Source: an uncultured Pelagibacteraceae bacterium (GTDB taxonomy: Bacteria; Pseudomonadota; Alphaproteobacteria; Pelagibacterales; Pelagibacteraceae). Taken from it: 64,000 nucleotides of DNA. Positions within the stretch are counted from its first letter, which is position 1; every line of letters begins with the position of its first letter. Positions 62,822 through 64,000 of this stretch are shown here, one piece after another. Position numbers and translations under genes: made by a program. The notes beneath the pieces are model-generated. The model had not been told where the DNA came from and did no database searches. It was given only the letters and a program-made list of their open reading frames with translations. The stretch is taken from contig CACFOR010000003.1 of the NCBI GenBank assembly GCA_902567785.1, positions 109,504 through 173,503 on the forward strand, written 5' to 3'.

Positions 62822-64000
62822 ATGAACGAAACAACTGCAGGTTCTATTTTAACAACTGAAGGAATTCCTTTAAAAGTTAGTCTTCAAAAAGCTGAAAGAA
62901 GAAATAAAATAAGAGCAATTCTCTTAGTTGCGCCGCTTTTACTTTTTATACTTTTTACATTCTTAATTCCTATCGGTGATATGTTGCTTCGAAGCGTTGA
63001 TGATAGTTATATAAATACCGTTTTTCCAAAAACTTTTAAAGAATATAAAAAATGGGATAGGCAAGATTTGCCATCCGAAGAACTTTATAAAACAATGTTC
63101 TTTGAAGTTAAAGACAGTGAAGGTTATGCCATAGGTAAAGCTAGCACCCGAATGAATTATGCAAAATCAGGTTGGAAAAGTTTACTAAAAAAATCAAAGC
63201 GTAAATTTAAAAAAATTGAAGAAGGCCCATACAAAGAACAAATGATAGCCATTGATAAAAAGTGGGCTGACATGGAATATTGGAAAGCTTTAGGAGTGAT
63301 GGTTGACGCTACGACCGCAGGATATTATTTAAATGCGGTTGATTTAAAGTATAATGTAGATAAAGAAATTGTTCGACAGAAAGAAAATAGAAGAATTTAT
63401 AATCATACATGGTTTAAAACATTTAAGGTAAGTGTTTTAGTTATGATTTTTTGTTTGATGTTGGGCTATCCAATTTCTTACTTGTTATCAACGCTACCTT
63501 TAAAATACAGCAATCTTTTAATGATATGTGTGCTGTTACCCTTTTGGACATCATTGCTTGTTCGAACCGTAGCATGGATGGTTATGCTTCAGCAAAAAGG
63601 TGTATTTAATAATTTATTAGTGATGTCCAATATTATTGCTGACGAGAACCGCTTTAAGCTTATGTACAACGAAACAGCTACCATCATTGTTATGACGCAA
63701 ATATTATTACCTTTTATGGTTTTACCTTTATACAGTGTTATGAAAACAATTTCGCCAAATTATATGAGAGCAGCTTTAAACCTTGGAGCTTCTCCTTTAC
63801 ATGCTTTTTGGAAGATCTATATGCCGAACTCTGTACCTGGAATTAGCGCGGGATGTATGCTGGTTTTTATACTTGCGATTGGATACTACATTACGCCTGA
63901 GTTAGTTGGAGGTAAGGATGGACAAATGATAGGAAATTGGATTGCTTACCATTTGAAAACAACATTAAATTGGGGACTAAGTGCAGCCCTAGGAGCTATT
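62822..64000 (+). CDS. potB: Pot-type ABC transporter permease (PotB-like), truncated by window end
   Basis: Open frame from MNETTAGSILTTEGIPLKVSLQKAERRNKIRAILLVAPLLLFILFTFLIPIGDMLLRS to window end; absent from ORF track because no stop. Confidence 0.87.
   Translation, partial: MNETTAGSILTTEGIPLKVSLQKAERRNKIRAILLVAPLLLFILFTFLIPIGDMLLRSVDDSYINTVFPKTFKEYKKWDRQDLPSEELYKTMFFEVKDSEGYAIGKASTRMNYAKSGWKSLLKKSKRKFKKIEEGPYKEQMIAIDKKWADMEYWKALGVMVDATTAGYYLNAVDLKYNVDKEIVRQKENRRIYNHTWFKTFKVSVLVMIFCLMLGYPISYLLSTLPLKYSNLLMICVLLPFWTSLLVRTVAWMVMLQQKGVFNNLLVMSNIIADENRFKLMYNETATIIVMTQILLPFMVLPLYSVMKTISPNYMRAALNLGASPLHAFWKIYMPNSVPGISAGCMLVFILAIGYYITPELVGGKDGQMIGNWIAYHLKTTLNWGLSAALGAI

Overview
AT-rich alphaproteobacterial chromosome segment that looks like SAR11/Pelagibacter, judged from gene content, very short spacers, an orphan 5S rRNA next to a surface-polysaccharide island, and a permuted tmRNA. 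Layout: (1) 1-11270, surface-polysaccharide hypervariable island (glycosyltransferases, O-antigen ligase/polymerase, epimerases, WecA/MraY-like transferase), ending exactly at tRNA-Val(GAC), an orphan 5S rRNA and rpmJ. (2) 11713-17050, pnt transhydrogenase, gmd and a membrane glycosyltransferase-like gene. (3) 17290-22850, a serial-insertion locus at the 3' end of a two-piece, circularly permuted tmRNA gene (ssrA, minus strand, about 22849-23105, tag ANDKFALAA). Three degraded copies of the ssrA 3' end (17298, 17659, 19649) delimit three cargo cassettes. Two of these start with a nearly identical ~153-bp leader repeat. The cassette next to ssrA carries a Cas4/RecB-like PD-(D/E)XK nuclease, an EVE-domain protein, a probable type II endonuclease and a C5-cytosine methyltransferase. 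No integrase is visible. (4) 23150-57291, core genes: thyX, mrp, hflKC, degP/Q, miaA, ilvBHC, leuA, mreBCD-pbp2-rodA, bactofilin, a thiol/redox/metal gene group including an unlisted metallothionein-like ORF, and a Liv transporter with a divergent regulator and LivK. (5) 57341-64000, a creatinase gene, an EutA-like racemase-family gene, an ectoine hydrolase (DoeA/EutD)-like gene split by a frameshift at an A10 tract, and a Pot-type ABC transporter. All calls come from reading the sequence and recognising motifs; no database search was run.
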